Source of the DNA: Ptychodera flava | Lineage: Eukaryota > Hemichordata > Enteropneusta > Ptychoderidae | Assembly: GCF_041260155.1 (NCBI RefSeq) | Contig: NC_091933.1 | Span: forward strand, 35,506,293 to 35,570,292 | Reading direction: 5' to 3' | DNA: 64,000 nucleotides | Shown: in pieces, positions 23,671-34,900 of the stretch | Position numbering within the stretch: the stretch's first letter is position 1 | Layout of the letters: each line of letters begins with the position of its first letter | Notes under the pieces: generated by a model | Told to the model about the DNA's origin: nothing | Databases searched by the model: none | The model's input: the letters and a program-made list of their open reading frames with translations, nothing else | Program-made: the position numbers and the translations under genes

Positions 23671-25857
23671 AGGGAAACTTATTACTAATAGTGAACTGTT
23701 GCCATTTTACACTATACATTTACAGAACAATATGTTACCTTCCTATTCTAACTTGTAGAACAAGTTTGCATTGTGCAATTTGTAGAATGGTTTACAGGGA
23801 CATCAAGCTTATATATTTCATACACTCAACTTGATCAATTAGTGAACTTTGCAAGAGCAAAGTCTGTTTTGTAGTCATGTAACCAAATACACTTATCTCC
23901 TCAGTTGACCTACTAGTATTATAGAAAGACATATTGTTTCACTCATGGAAAATAAAATGATACTGCTCTAAAAAATCCTGCCAAAATTTGCAAAACCTCA
24001 AAGTAGTTTCAACATTGTAAATAAAGCAATCTTATATCAGATATAAAATTGTATGTTTGTCCCTTCTTCGATTCCAGCCATTTTCCTCTTGGCAATGGTT
24101 CTATAAAATTGTAGATTTTGTCTGTAAAAGTTTGCAAAAGTGAAAACCATCAAATGCTATTGTGGGGTCCCATTTTCAGTCCAGTTTAACCTGTAAGTGA
24201 GAAGCAAGTTTAGGGTTTTGATGGTCAGTAATTGTCTCCTGCAGAGGAATTTTTAACAGAAAGGAGAATTGGCACCATTGTCCATGGTAATAAACAGCAT
24301 GTGTGTCCGATTAGAAGCAAACCTGTAGTTGTACTTTTAGTTAAGCAGCAAAACATTACACTTCTGTGATGCAACTATCATAACCAAACTTTGATTCCTT
24401 GATTAAATTAATATTCAACATTAGATATTTCCCAAATATGATTGACAGAAGCAAAAATGTTTGAATGAAGACATAAGGATTCCAAAGATATAACTGGACA
24501 AAAAAAATTCAATCATCATTTGATTTAATTACAATAAAGTCGACTAAGGGAACCTTTCATCAAAAAATATGAAAGTAATTTCAGAGAAAACTAAATCTGG
24601 CTGAAAATCTTGAACTTGGCAAAACAAATTTTACATTAATTTTGCAATTTCAGCAAGCTACAGACCATGTTTCAAGGTCAGTCAACAAGCAGTTTCACAG
24701 AAGAGAAATTTTGTAATGAAATTAAAAATATTCAAAAACTATCATTTATGAAGTTAATGCTAATATCATTAAATCATCTTCTCTGATGCTGCTGGTCAAA
24801 TAGCTCTCAAATTAGACATGTAACTTTCTAGGGAGGCAATCATTCCAATTTGACCAATAATAGAGAGAATGTCGAGCTCCCCCAAAATTTGCAAATACAA
24901 ATTTTGTCGTCATTTGAACAAATTCATGGAAGATCATCTCTAGGGACTCAATATATACAAGAAAGCTTCTGATTAGGAGGTTCCTGAGAAATAGTGCAAA
25001 GTTGATGTATGTGGGATGCTTACTGACACTATGACAGTCAAGCTACATGTATCTTCTGAGCTTCACCTATGACGTAATAACTTGTGAATGCATGTACATG
25101 TGTCTTTTGGTAAGGAAATTGTATGGCCGAGGCAGAGAGCAACATTAGAATCAAAAACTCATTGAAACGAAACAAAAGTTTTACCAAAAACCTCCCTGAT
25201 GGTATCCTTGCTTCCTACAGGAAGATTTCTAGTAACTATCCCAGTGAAGAGATGCGTCAATACAGGTGTCTCCACAGTGACATATTTATTATTCCTGTAA
25301 TGGTATCCGTACCACATACAAGTACATGTACCGTCCATGACTTTGCTTTGTCTGTTCATTCTACAGTCAAAGCCATCGACAGGTTTCCTGCTATCTACAG
25401 CCATTTGGACCATCCATTTTCCCCTTCAACTGTTCTCATTGTTTTTGCTACCTTGGCAACAGCAAACACAGCCTCTGTGTCTTTCACTTGGAACCAGTCC
25501 CTACGGAGCGGACTGTTCACAAAGTTGTTTGGTGTTGGGAATACCCTTTGAAGAGTTTTTATTTGCCTTCTCTACAAAACTTGGCTCATGTCCTTATCAC
25601 TCAGTACTGCCTTGCTGGGTTACAACCACCATGGTCAAAACTCTAGAGTTTTAATCCTATATTTGGTGCTTACTTCTTGCAAAAATAGGTCACTACCAAT
25701 TGCACCACTGGAGGAGTTGATGTATTCAAAGATTTCACATTTAGTCTCAATTTCAGCCGTGACAGGACAACTTGTGCAAGGTTTTCATCGGCCTGATTCC
25801 TAAAAATCTGATGAGTCATCATACTCAAGACTTGGATCCTCCCCCTTGGAAGTAGAT
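23671..25857. other. Intergenic region, no gene supported
   Basis: This AT-rich stretch includes a 142-codon open frame at 25123-25551 (+) that begins MAEAESNIRIKN but shows no domain I know. The end nearest 25857 is expected to be the 3' UTR of the minus-strand SET gene. I saw no structured repeat here. Confidence 0.45.
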
Positions 25858-26697
25858 TTAACTTTGGTTTTCAAATTCAGCAAGTTCTGAGTATAGGTCC
25901 TCATCAAATGGCAAGAAGCCTCGGCAGTTGCTTGCATTGCAGAAGCACGGCTTATCAAAAATCCTAACTGATTTCAAAGACTTGCCACCTTCATATTGAC
26001 AATGCGGGCTGTTGACGAATGAATTTTCCTGATCTGTCACGCCTTCATTTGGATCACCAGCATAGTCAAAACTTAGCTCTTCCCCCCAAAAAATTTCACG
26101 TTTTGCAAAGAGTGCTAGCTTTGGAACTTCATTATCAACCCTGACAGCCGTCATGTACAAATTCGGATCACAGGAATGGTTGATAAATCGGCCAATGTTG
26201 CCGATGTTGGCTGGGTCAACACAAGTCCTCAGAGTTTTCCCATCCTTCAAGTGCTCTTTCAAGATTAGAATATAATTGGAGTCTTCCACGGACATGTTGA
26301 GTGCCCGCTTGTTGGCTTCTTCAAAACCGATGATCTCCCCTGCATATTCGCAGACAAATCTATCTTTGGGAATGTTTTCCAAGGCTTTCAGCCCCCAGCC
26401 TTTCTTGTCAGAGCGGAATACCTCAAGACGGAAGTTTATTCCGTTCTGGACGACACGATTTTGGCAGGCCTGACTGCACATACATGAGCTGTTGCATTCA
26501 AGGACTGGTTTGTTGCCTGAGTGGCAGCCAGATAAGAGACATCCATTACTGTCATAACTTAGTCCAAGAGATCTGGTTATACATGGACAACCTTTATCAC
26601 ACAATGTCTGATGACACTGGCAGCCACTGTAGAGTACTTCACAAGGATCGTGTTGACAGCCTGGACCAGTAACATTGAATGGTGTATACTGAAACAT
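25858..26697 (-). CDS. SETMAR: SET-domain histone-lysine methyltransferase, SETMAR-like SET portion
   Basis: This probable nuclear enzyme methylates histone H3 lysines. The 279-residue frame has a cysteine-rich pre-SET region (about 14-78, ending CNSSCMCSQACQNRVVQ) and a SET core with KKGWGLKALENIPKDRFVCE, the signature NHSCDPN (173-179) and ELSFDYAG (207-214). A post-SET zinc site follows, with Cys251, Cys253 and Cys258 in KPCFCNASNCRGFLPF. The order and wording match the SET half of vertebrate SETMAR. There is no mariner transposase downstream, as expected because that fusion arose in primates. The start at 26697 is the first Met after an in-frame stop. The bases TTTCAG just after it could also act as an acceptor for an unseen 5' exon. 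The symbol denotes homology to the SET part only. Confidence 0.88.
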   Translation of the reverse strand: MFQYTPFNVTGPGCQHDPCEVLYSGCQCHQTLCDKGCPCITRSLGLSYDSNGCLLSGCHSGNKPVLECNSSCMCSQACQNRVVQNGINFRLEVFRSDKKGWGLKALENIPKDRFVCEYAGEIIGFEEANKRALNMSVEDSNYILILKEHLKDGKTLRTCVDPANIGNIGRFINHSCDPNLYMTAVRVDNEVPKLALFAKREIFWGEELSFDYAGDPNEGVTDQENSFVNSPHCQYEGGKSLKSVRIFDKPCFCNASNCRGFLPFDEDLYSELAEFENQS

Positions 26698-28114
26698 TTT
26701 ATAGACAAGAAAACAATCACGTCACTTATGGAGATATACTAGTATGATTATTCAAGTTGCACAGACATCTGGCTCATTTTACAAATTTTAAATCAAATTC
26801 GATTGAACTCGCATCATCGTTACACAAATGGAATTACATTCATGGGTACACATACAATATTAACCATTGTCCTGCTAAGTTCATATGTCACCATCAGGTC
26901 AAGTCAGTTCATGCAAACTAGCAAAGAATAAAATGTCACATTTGTTGCATTTTAGCAAAAAATTTAACATATATAGATAAGAAACATGATTTTTATAGAC
27001 TAAAGCTGCAATAACATGCAAAGCTAAGTGGGTGAATATATGGTTTTGGGTCAATGCTGCTCTTAAACTGACCTAGCAGATGGAGAAATGATATCCATCC
27101 TTGTTTCATAATAAACATAACTAAAGCGAAGGCTACATTTATATAAATGGGCTCTTTTGGGCAATTCCACGGTGAAAGAAAATCCCACTGGAACTGAAAC
27201 AAAATTTGTTTTGATAATAACATTATCAAATTTTGGCTTCCGAGGGAAGTTACTTTGGCTCACTTGCAAACTCACAGCCCTTCATAGAATGTGGCGGAGA
27301 TGGCTATTTTCAGTTTCACTAGATAAAAGCATGGAATGGTGTATTGTTTCAGGAATACATGAATGAAGTGAATATGTGTACACAATTGGTAAAGTGGAAG
27401 AAACAAAACATTGACTGAGTCCAAAATTCAGGGTTCTCCCCACGCTGGATGGCAGTGTAGTGGAGGCCCCACAGGCACATGGAGTATTCAGTGTATAATA
27501 ACGTAACAGACGGTGCTCATTATTTCTGCCTTTACGATTGATTTCTAACTCTCCCTGCTCATTAGTATAATTACGACCAATATGGTACACTCACTCAAAG
27601 TTAAAAAACTTTGGAGCATTCGAAATTTTCTGAGGTATTTTAATCTTTGGAATGCTTCTCATTATTTTTGAGGGCAGGAGATTTTTGGTAGACTGGCACA
27701 ATTGTAGACTGACACTGGTTCAATACCAAGAGCAAGATTACAGTTCAATCAGTGACAGTGTATATGTTTTACCTTTATACTTGGAAATGGTTCACTGTCT
27801 ACAAAGTTCTCAAAGTGAATTTGAATATTCTCTTCACCATTACACACATCTACCACATCCATACTGGTAGGTTCTCAACCTGTATTGAAATGAAGAGTCT
27901 TCCTTCTTAAGTCAATGAAAATAATTACCAGGTAGCAATGAATATAAACTAAATGCATAGAAAATGGTCATTGTGAAATTCTGACTAGTGTCTTTTACAT
28001 AAAATGAAGGTATGACTTCTGCTCTTTCATCTCTTCAATAACTAATGAGAATTGTATTTTTTACTTCATCACATATGTTCCACAGCTTAAGATGAAACTG
28101 GGCAGCTAAGCCAT
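26698..28114. other. Intergenic region, upstream of the SET gene
   Basis: I see no recognisable gene. A 102-codon minus-strand open frame at 27282-27590 has no identifiable domain. Promoter and 5' UTR of the SET gene should lie at the left end. Confidence 0.4.
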
Positions 28115-28258
28115 TAGCCTAGATTCTATTCGTCCGCTTGCCTCCGTACCTCCGACCCACTCCCTCTCTATTCGTCCGCTTGCCTCCGTACCTCCGACCC
28201 ACTCCTGAGGGAGTGGGTCGGAGGTACGGAGGCAAGCGGACGAATAGAATCTAGGCTA
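28115..28258. repeat. Fold-back structure 1: perfect 49-bp arms with an internal direct repeat
   Basis: The left arm from about 28116 (agcctagattctattcg...) and the right arm ending about 28256 are perfect reverse complements over 49 bp. Between them lies an extra direct copy of most of the left arm, about 39 bp (starting tctattcgtccgcttgcc). The segment is GC-richer than its surroundings. It looks like a small fold-back or MITE-type element. Confidence 0.9.
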
Positions 28259-28477
28259 CTAAGCAACCTATGATCAGATCAAGAAGTGAACCTTCACTGC
28301 CTCAGTCTAAACCACTGTGTCTAAACTGAGAAAAGATCAATTGGTTCATCCTTAACCGGCCAGGAGGGTCCCTGCTACACGAAGGCTTCTCTTGTCTTTC
28401 TGCATGCATTTGCATGATTTGGTAACAGTCCCTCCCTGGATAGAGGGACTGTGATTTGATTCACATTTTTAGGGTAC

Positions 28478-29148
28478 CAGTCAACTCGCACTTTTTCCAA
28501 CCCGCCCAGAAGCAACTCGCCCGATTCCAACTCGCCCAATACCAACTCGCCCGATGCCAACTCGCCCGATATTATTTTGCAATTTTATGAGTACCTGGTA
28601 CGCTAGCTCTGCATGGCAGGGCTGTGTGTTTACCAGCGTTATAGGGAGGCCGTATAACGCGGTAAACACACAGCCCTGCCATGCAGAGCTACTGGTACGC
28701 TTGCTGCGAATCCGTAGCCTTTGCCACTCGGGTAGCTTGGTCAGTGGAGTGGAAGAACATGTCAAGGAGTGGCAGGGCTCGTTTTCGCAGCAACTGGTAC
28801 GCATAAAACGTTTTATTTCTGACAACAAATATTTCTAACATAGAGAACCACAGGTGCGGCTTGAAATATGTGCCAACAGGGAAAACTTTTTATTTGCGAA
28901 TTTCACGTTTTGCAAATCTCTTGAAAGAATAAATTTCGTTCGGCTTCTTACGTATAAGGATAGTTACTGCGTACTGGCTCACTTCTTTAGGAACAGCAGG
29001 ACCGTCTTTCACGAGTTACTGGCCTGGCATGACATGAAAATAGCTGGCCTCGGGCCATCGGGTTAACGTACATGGAATTTACAACACCCTATCTCAAAAC
29101 AACGGGCGAGTTGGTTCTGGGCGGGTTGGAAAAAGTGCGAGTTGACTG
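28478..29148. repeat. Fold-back element A: 46-bp terminal inverted repeats with short internal repeats
   Basis: The left end 28478-28523 and right end 29103-29148 are reverse complements with one mismatch over 46 bp. The left arm continues into a run of about 15-bp degenerate units of the type aactcgcccgat(t/g)cc up to 28570. This architecture, inverted ends built of short tandem units, resembles fold-back transposons known from several animals. No transposase frame is visible inside. It encloses another palindrome at 28604-28691. Confidence 0.8.
28604..28691. repeat. Fold-back structure 2: palindrome inside element A
   Basis: The arms at 28604-28643 and 28653-28691 (core tagctctgcatggcagggct and its complement) match except for a one-base difference in length. 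The loop is about nine bases. The motif ctggtacgc occurs beside both arms and again near 28794. Confidence 0.88.
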
Positions 29149-29164
29149 TAATTCCATTTTTACG

Positions 29165-29777
29165 CTCCATGGGGGGTCCAGACACTTCGCACCAAAACCA
29201 GTTCGCCCCACACAACTTCGTCCCAAAACCATTTCGTACCAAAACCACCTCGTCCCAAGTACTACTTCGCCCAACCCACTTCGCCCCAAGTACCACATCG
29301 TACTAAAACCACTTCGCCCAAAGTATAGTACCGTCAACTCGTCCTGAAACAACGATGTCACGTATCATAAGGTCGTTTTTACCTAAAACTTGGAAGCATT
29401 AATGTGTTAGGACATTTTGGCTACCACAAACCATTTATTGTTGCATGAAACCATAAACGATAGAAATAAGAAAATAGAAACACGCAAATGCTACAACTCA
29501 GGTGCCGTGCGCGGAATTGCACGATGTCAATTTTGCGAAATGCGTACACTTTCAAGATTTCAGTCCCAGGATGACAGGAAGGTGGTTTAATTTTCAGCTT
29601 TACCAGTTAGAGATAAGTTTCGGGCAAAGTGGTTTGGGGGACATGACTTTTGGGGCGAAGTGGTTTTGGTACGAGGTTGTTTTGGTGCGAAGTGGTTTTG
29701 GGTGCGAAATGGTATGGGACGAGATGGTATGGTGCGAAGTGGTTTTGGTGCGAAGTGTCTGGGAACCCTCCATGGAA
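29165..29777. repeat. Fold-back element B: inverted arms made of degenerate short units
   Basis: The left arm (about 29165-29327) is a string of units such as ttcgcaccaaaacca, and the right arm (about 29615-29777) is its reverse complement, with units like ggtgcgaagtggttttggt. The outer ends pair as ctccatggggggtccagac with gtctgggaaccctccatgg. The arms are imperfect and the middle has no coding frame of note. It begins 16 bases after element A and shares the same style of ends. Confidence 0.8.
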
Positions 29778-31940
29778 TCACTCAGATCATGGAGGTAGCA
29801 GAGAAGTACTCGCAGTGTGTAACTTAGTTACTGTACACTGGATACTAGGGGATTGCAAACAATAATATTCCTCTGGAAGTTATGATCAATAAATTTCATG
29901 TATTAAACCTTACATGTGAGTGTGCCTATTACTTTACCCTCGCTATTTCTGCATAGTATTTCAAAGAAACCAGTCCGTGTCTGTTAGTTTCACTCCAGCT
30001 CCGCTCCCCGATCTCCTTCATTCAGTGAAGTCAGGCGAGCAAAGCGTAGCCAGCGGTAGAAATGGGGCAGGGCTCAGTAGCAATGCATGACGGGAGCAAC
30101 CATGTTATATTCGTTTTGGTTTTGCGACATGGCCGAGTAAATCGATAAATTGTCAGATCCTTGGTTAATATAATATTTTAATAATCAAATTTGATAAGAA
30201 CAAAAGTATCGCGAGGATTCGATCACATGTAAATGGGAAATTTCGGTGTGGGGGACTGAATGGCATTGTGGGTAATGTGACCTTTTCACTCTGGGAAACC
30301 GACGCGATCGATACGATAGCGTAGGCTGGGTCGGAGGCTTATCGGTTGTAAACACAAGGTAACTATACTTCAATTTATCATCATTAAACAGTCAGATTAC
30401 TGATTTACTGAGGAATTTGTAATATTGAATGTTTACATTTGCCTTTTTGGCGGACCGGAGTGTCAGAGAATTCAGCAGGAGCGCATAATATTTTTTGTCC
30501 ACCATATCTAAAGTGCAAGTGACAGCGAAAGTGAATCCAGTTGGGTCCATCCATAATTTAAACTGTGCAAAAGAGTGAAAATACAGTATATGAGTCATCA
30601 GCTTAATAACTTAGGTGTGGTCTAAACTGTTTGCTGTTTAAATTTTGCAAGAATGAACTAACATCTACGGGCTTACTGGTAAAACCGATGGGAAGGTGAT
30701 TTGTATACCTATAATGCACTTGAGCTGATCAGCTCCTAGGTCCTGTGTGAAATTCTTTTGCATGTCCGGACATGTTTGAAGTCTGTCGAGTCACCTTAGG
30801 TCCTTAGCTCTATTAATGCATAGGATCTTAAAGGGCCAACCTTGTCAACCACACAAAAAGTGTTTACTTGCACAGTAGGCAATGTATGGCTTCCTCGGAA
30901 CAAAATATTTTCAGATTTTCGTTTAACCACATGACACTTGGAGTCCCTCCTCTGTCCTGTTGTTTCATACATACTGTATTAAAGATAGAGAACTTTTGTG
31001 CTACTCAGGCATCTAAACTCAGCGGGTCCTATTTTATAATAAATTATTTTTATAAGGTGCTCTATCTTATCCTGCACTTTGTTGGAAAAGTTTTCCAAAC
31101 AACAAAACCGCATCTTTGTTTCAGTTACAATGGGTTATTGGATGGACTTGTCTCAAAACTTGATCTTTTCTAATCATGCAATCGAAGGGTACCTATTGGG
31201 ATAGAAAACCTCAAGTTTGGTATAAATAATAATAATTAATTTTAGTCAAAAACTTGATACTATATGAAATTAAATATATCATTTGATACTGGAGTTTATG
31301 TAGAAAAGACTGACAATTTTGTTTTAATTTGTAATTAATTCTATAAGACAGGGGTTGAAAGACTGGCATTCAAAAATATCAAAGTAAGCAAAATTGAAAT
31401 GGCACTTATTCAATATGTTGGAACTTCATTGCCAAACAAAATTGTTGCTTTATCGTATAGTATGTAACGAACATAATGTGAACATTTAACAAAATTTTAC
31501 CCAGCCAGAGTGAAGTTAATTTTTTAAATGTTGAAAACAGTAGAAAAAAGAAGCCAGGAAATTGGGTTGTTTGCCTAAATGTGCATAAATTTACACTTCT
31601 TTCTCACCAAACTTATGACTGCATTTCATGCTAAAGGAAAAACTCCAATATTTTAATCTTGAGATAAAGGACATTATCGCTATTGACCTTTTTTCACCAA
31701 TATTGTTGCAAACGAGCAGTTGCTGATGTTGTTTGACTATTGAAGGATGTCTTACAAATGGTCGACCATAGACAACTTCCATCCCATTTGCCTACACTGT
31801 AGAAAAAACCTCGCGTCAAGGGTTGAACAATCTTTGTGAAAAAAATTGTTTTGAGCAAAATACACTGTAATATGTGCAATGCCACCTTAAATGGACTTTT
31901 CAAGATAGTTTTTTTATTTTATTTATGTTTACTTTTTCAG
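29778..31940 (+). promoter_or_regulatory. Upstream region and possible 5' non-coding exon of dystroglycan
   Basis: The coding part of dystroglycan starts in an exon preceded by a good acceptor (actttttcag, ending at 31940), so at least one upstream non-coding exon is required. A candidate lies near 30000-30357. It is less AT-rich, contains gacatggccgagt and gcattgtgggtaatg (resembling YY1 and ZNF143-type promoter motifs), and ends acacaag before gtaact. This placement is inference. Confidence 0.3.
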
Positions 31941-34900
31941 ATGCCATATGGATGTTCGGGCAGTATAATGCATCAGTTTTTCCTTGACTGATAAATATGC
32001 CAAGTATAAGGATAATTCCCAGCTGACCAACATGACTCAACCTGGATTGTCACCTTGGATGAGGTTTTGTGTGCTAGCAGTGTTTGCAACATGGTGCTGT
32101 TTATTGGTATCATCAGAACGTATTGAAGAACCAACTTCAGTTGCTGTCTTCAAAGGCCTTCCTGACATTCACACTGTTGCTGGGAAAGTCTTTGAGTACA
32201 CTCTGCCGGAAGATGCTTTTAAAGGGAACATAGTCCATTATAAGGTAATGGAATATTTTTGGTTGTTATGTAATTATATCTACCAATACCGGTACTGCAT
32301 AGTTTACCAATAGTTTAGACGCTACATTTGATTAATTATGGGATTGCTCAGTTTACCGTAGCTTAAAGGAATGGGTATTTGTAAAGTTGGGTCCATAAAG
32401 AATGGAATAATGATAATCATTTTTGGAGTCTGCCCCAATACATTAAGCTTCTTATATATGCAGTGTCTGCTTTTAGTCCTGTATAACATATATTACCGTA
32501 TTTACAAATCATTTCAAGGTGTTATTTCAAGTGTCAAAAAATGTCAGTTTAACTCGGGATACTAAAAGTATGGTATTCTAATTCTTCAATGTGTAAGATA
32601 CTAATCAACCAAATATTATTGACTTTTGCTTGTAGGTCACAGAGGCGGGCAGCAGCAGTCTTCCTCGATGGCTTGAATTTGATAACAAAACAAACACCCT
32701 GTATGGCGTGCCAGTAATCAAGGATGAAGGCTTTACGTACATCAGTGTGACTGCCAGTGGCAAAGATGGGCAGAAAAATGCAATCACAGTAACTGATGTG
32801 TTTTTACTAGATGTCAGGTTGTTTGATGAGGACAGCACATTAACATACAGAGCATCACCTTTGAACCCTGTGAAGGCATTCCCCCTGAAGAGCACAGGAA
32901 AGGACATTGAAGGCTCTGCCAACAGAAGGGATGGACGAAAAATCTGTAGCCCAGGAACACCAAAGACATTCTCCACTTTGATATTGGACATTGGACTGGC
33001 TGAACTGAGTGGCTCACAAAGAGTAACTTTGCTGAAAAAGTTAGCCAGTTTCCTGGCTCTGGATGAAAGTGCGTTGACTTTAGCAACAAGGAGAACTTCA
33101 GCAGTTGGTAAACTGCTTGATAGCACTGTCTTAGCTGCCGGACCCGGCAACGCTGATCCAAACAATGTTCTTCGCAATGCTTGGGGAATAGAGATTTCGT
33201 GGCTTCTCAGTTGTGGAGCCTTCAGGAAAGTGAATGATTTTTCCATGGTTATTGACCACAATGCTAAAAGTGGCCGACTAACAGACGTGACAGGGTATCC
33301 TGTTATTGGATGGCATGTGTCATCTGAAAAGGCCACTGATAGTTCGGCTGTGAGGAGGAAAAGGCAGATTCAAGCAGGCTTAGCTGGTACCCCCATTCCA
33401 ACACCTACAGTTACGCTGAGCACGCCTACTGTACATGTACCAACATCTACGATTGTAATGACCTCAAGCAGTACTGTGAGGATTAGTTCAAGTGTACCCC
33501 ATGAGAGTTCAACAACCAAGACTGTTCCATTCACCACAAGGACAATACCTCTTCCTGTGACATCATCAGTTGTTCCAGTCACCAGCAGCCCATTGGTTGC
33601 TGACACTTCATCAGCTGTACCTGACCAGAGCAGTTCTTTGTTTTCGACAACTACTTTGCCCACCACAACCCTGGATGTCATCAGCTCTACATCAATTCTG
33701 GTTGCATCATCATCGATTGAAACAAGCTCCTTTGAACCATCCAGTTCAGTGATGACAAGCTTGCCCATTTTTGCAACACCATCACCAAGTGTAACTCCAA
33801 TTGAAACCACAACAGTGATACCAGTGACCAGTTCAGAGCTTCTACCTACTCCAGAAACAAGTTCACAGTACGTTGTTTCCAGTTCAGCAACTGTTTCCTC
33901 AACTGATTTAATCACAACCTCATTGGTAGTGGAAGAAACAAGTTCAAGTATACCACCTATCAGCAGTTCAGTTCCTCCCTCCCCTTCTCCGTCTCCATCT
34001 CCCTCCCCATCTCCTTCTCCCTCCCCATCACCCTCCCCCTCCCCATCACCCTCTCCGTCCAAAACATCATCTTCAGTGGCACGTGTCACCAGTCAGCTAG
34101 TGACCAGTACTCCGATGGAACCACCAGTGTTTGTGACTCCTACACCAACGGCGGTGATCACACCAACGCCCTCAGTGGTAGTCATCAGCAGTATACCGTT
34201 ATCAAGTACACCCACTCCAGCACTGACTTCAAGCATTGTGTTGAGTTCATCTGTTGATGTGATTACCACATCAAGCATACCAGAAAGTAGTGATGCTATT
34301 CCGTCACCAACTCCAACGCCTGTCACAAGCAGCATATCTGTGTCTAGCAGTGTTGTAGTCATACCAACCACACCAGGTAAAGTTTGTTACCGTAAACCTA
34401 AAAACTTTGTTATATATTTCTTACAAGCTTTTGCGATGGTGATGATGCATTGTCATGACACTGATGATACTTGGTGTATTGTTTGGTCAGAAATTTGGTA
34501 GTACATTAGAAATTTAACAGAATGATCAATGAAGCTGAAGACAATGATTAGTGGTACAGCTGTATGTAATTACATTGTTGCAGTGTATTAAACATCATCA
34601 GAATATAAATTGATTGCAGTATTGTTATCCCTGACGTTATTAGTATTCAGTCACACTCAGAATGGACTTGTCTCCATTTCCATCGATTTAATGGGCGTAT
34701 CCACATATTTGGTTGCAAATCAGTGTTGCTTAAGTCAAACATAACAAAATATATTTTTCTAAGGAGTTGTCATTGTGAAAAAATTTAATGTGACTGTGTG
34801 TGATATTTTGTTTGAATGAGATGTCAAATTGCTTGTGCCATATAGAGATCAAGTAGGTGTTTATATTTTGGGATTAGAGTGACCGAAGAGTGACATGTAC

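Noticed and set aside
25123-25551. 142-codon frame beginning MAEAESN
   Set aside because: The start looks coding-like, but the rest turns into Ser/Thr-rich text without a domain, and it may overlap the 3' UTR of the SET gene. I could not support a gene.
28478-28828. Frames with VGIGRVGIGR-type repeats
   Set aside because: They are translations of the short tandem units in fold-back element A.
32605-33336. Minus-strand frame of 243 codons
   Set aside because: It is the antisense of dystroglycan exon 3, which has splice sites, phase and domain matches; the antisense frame has no recognisable domain.
33370-34371. Open frames of 239 and 92 codons on the minus strand
   Set aside because: They lie opposite the Ser/Thr/Pro-rich dystroglycan exon, and their Gly-Glu and Val-Thr bias is explained by reading the coding repeat backwards.
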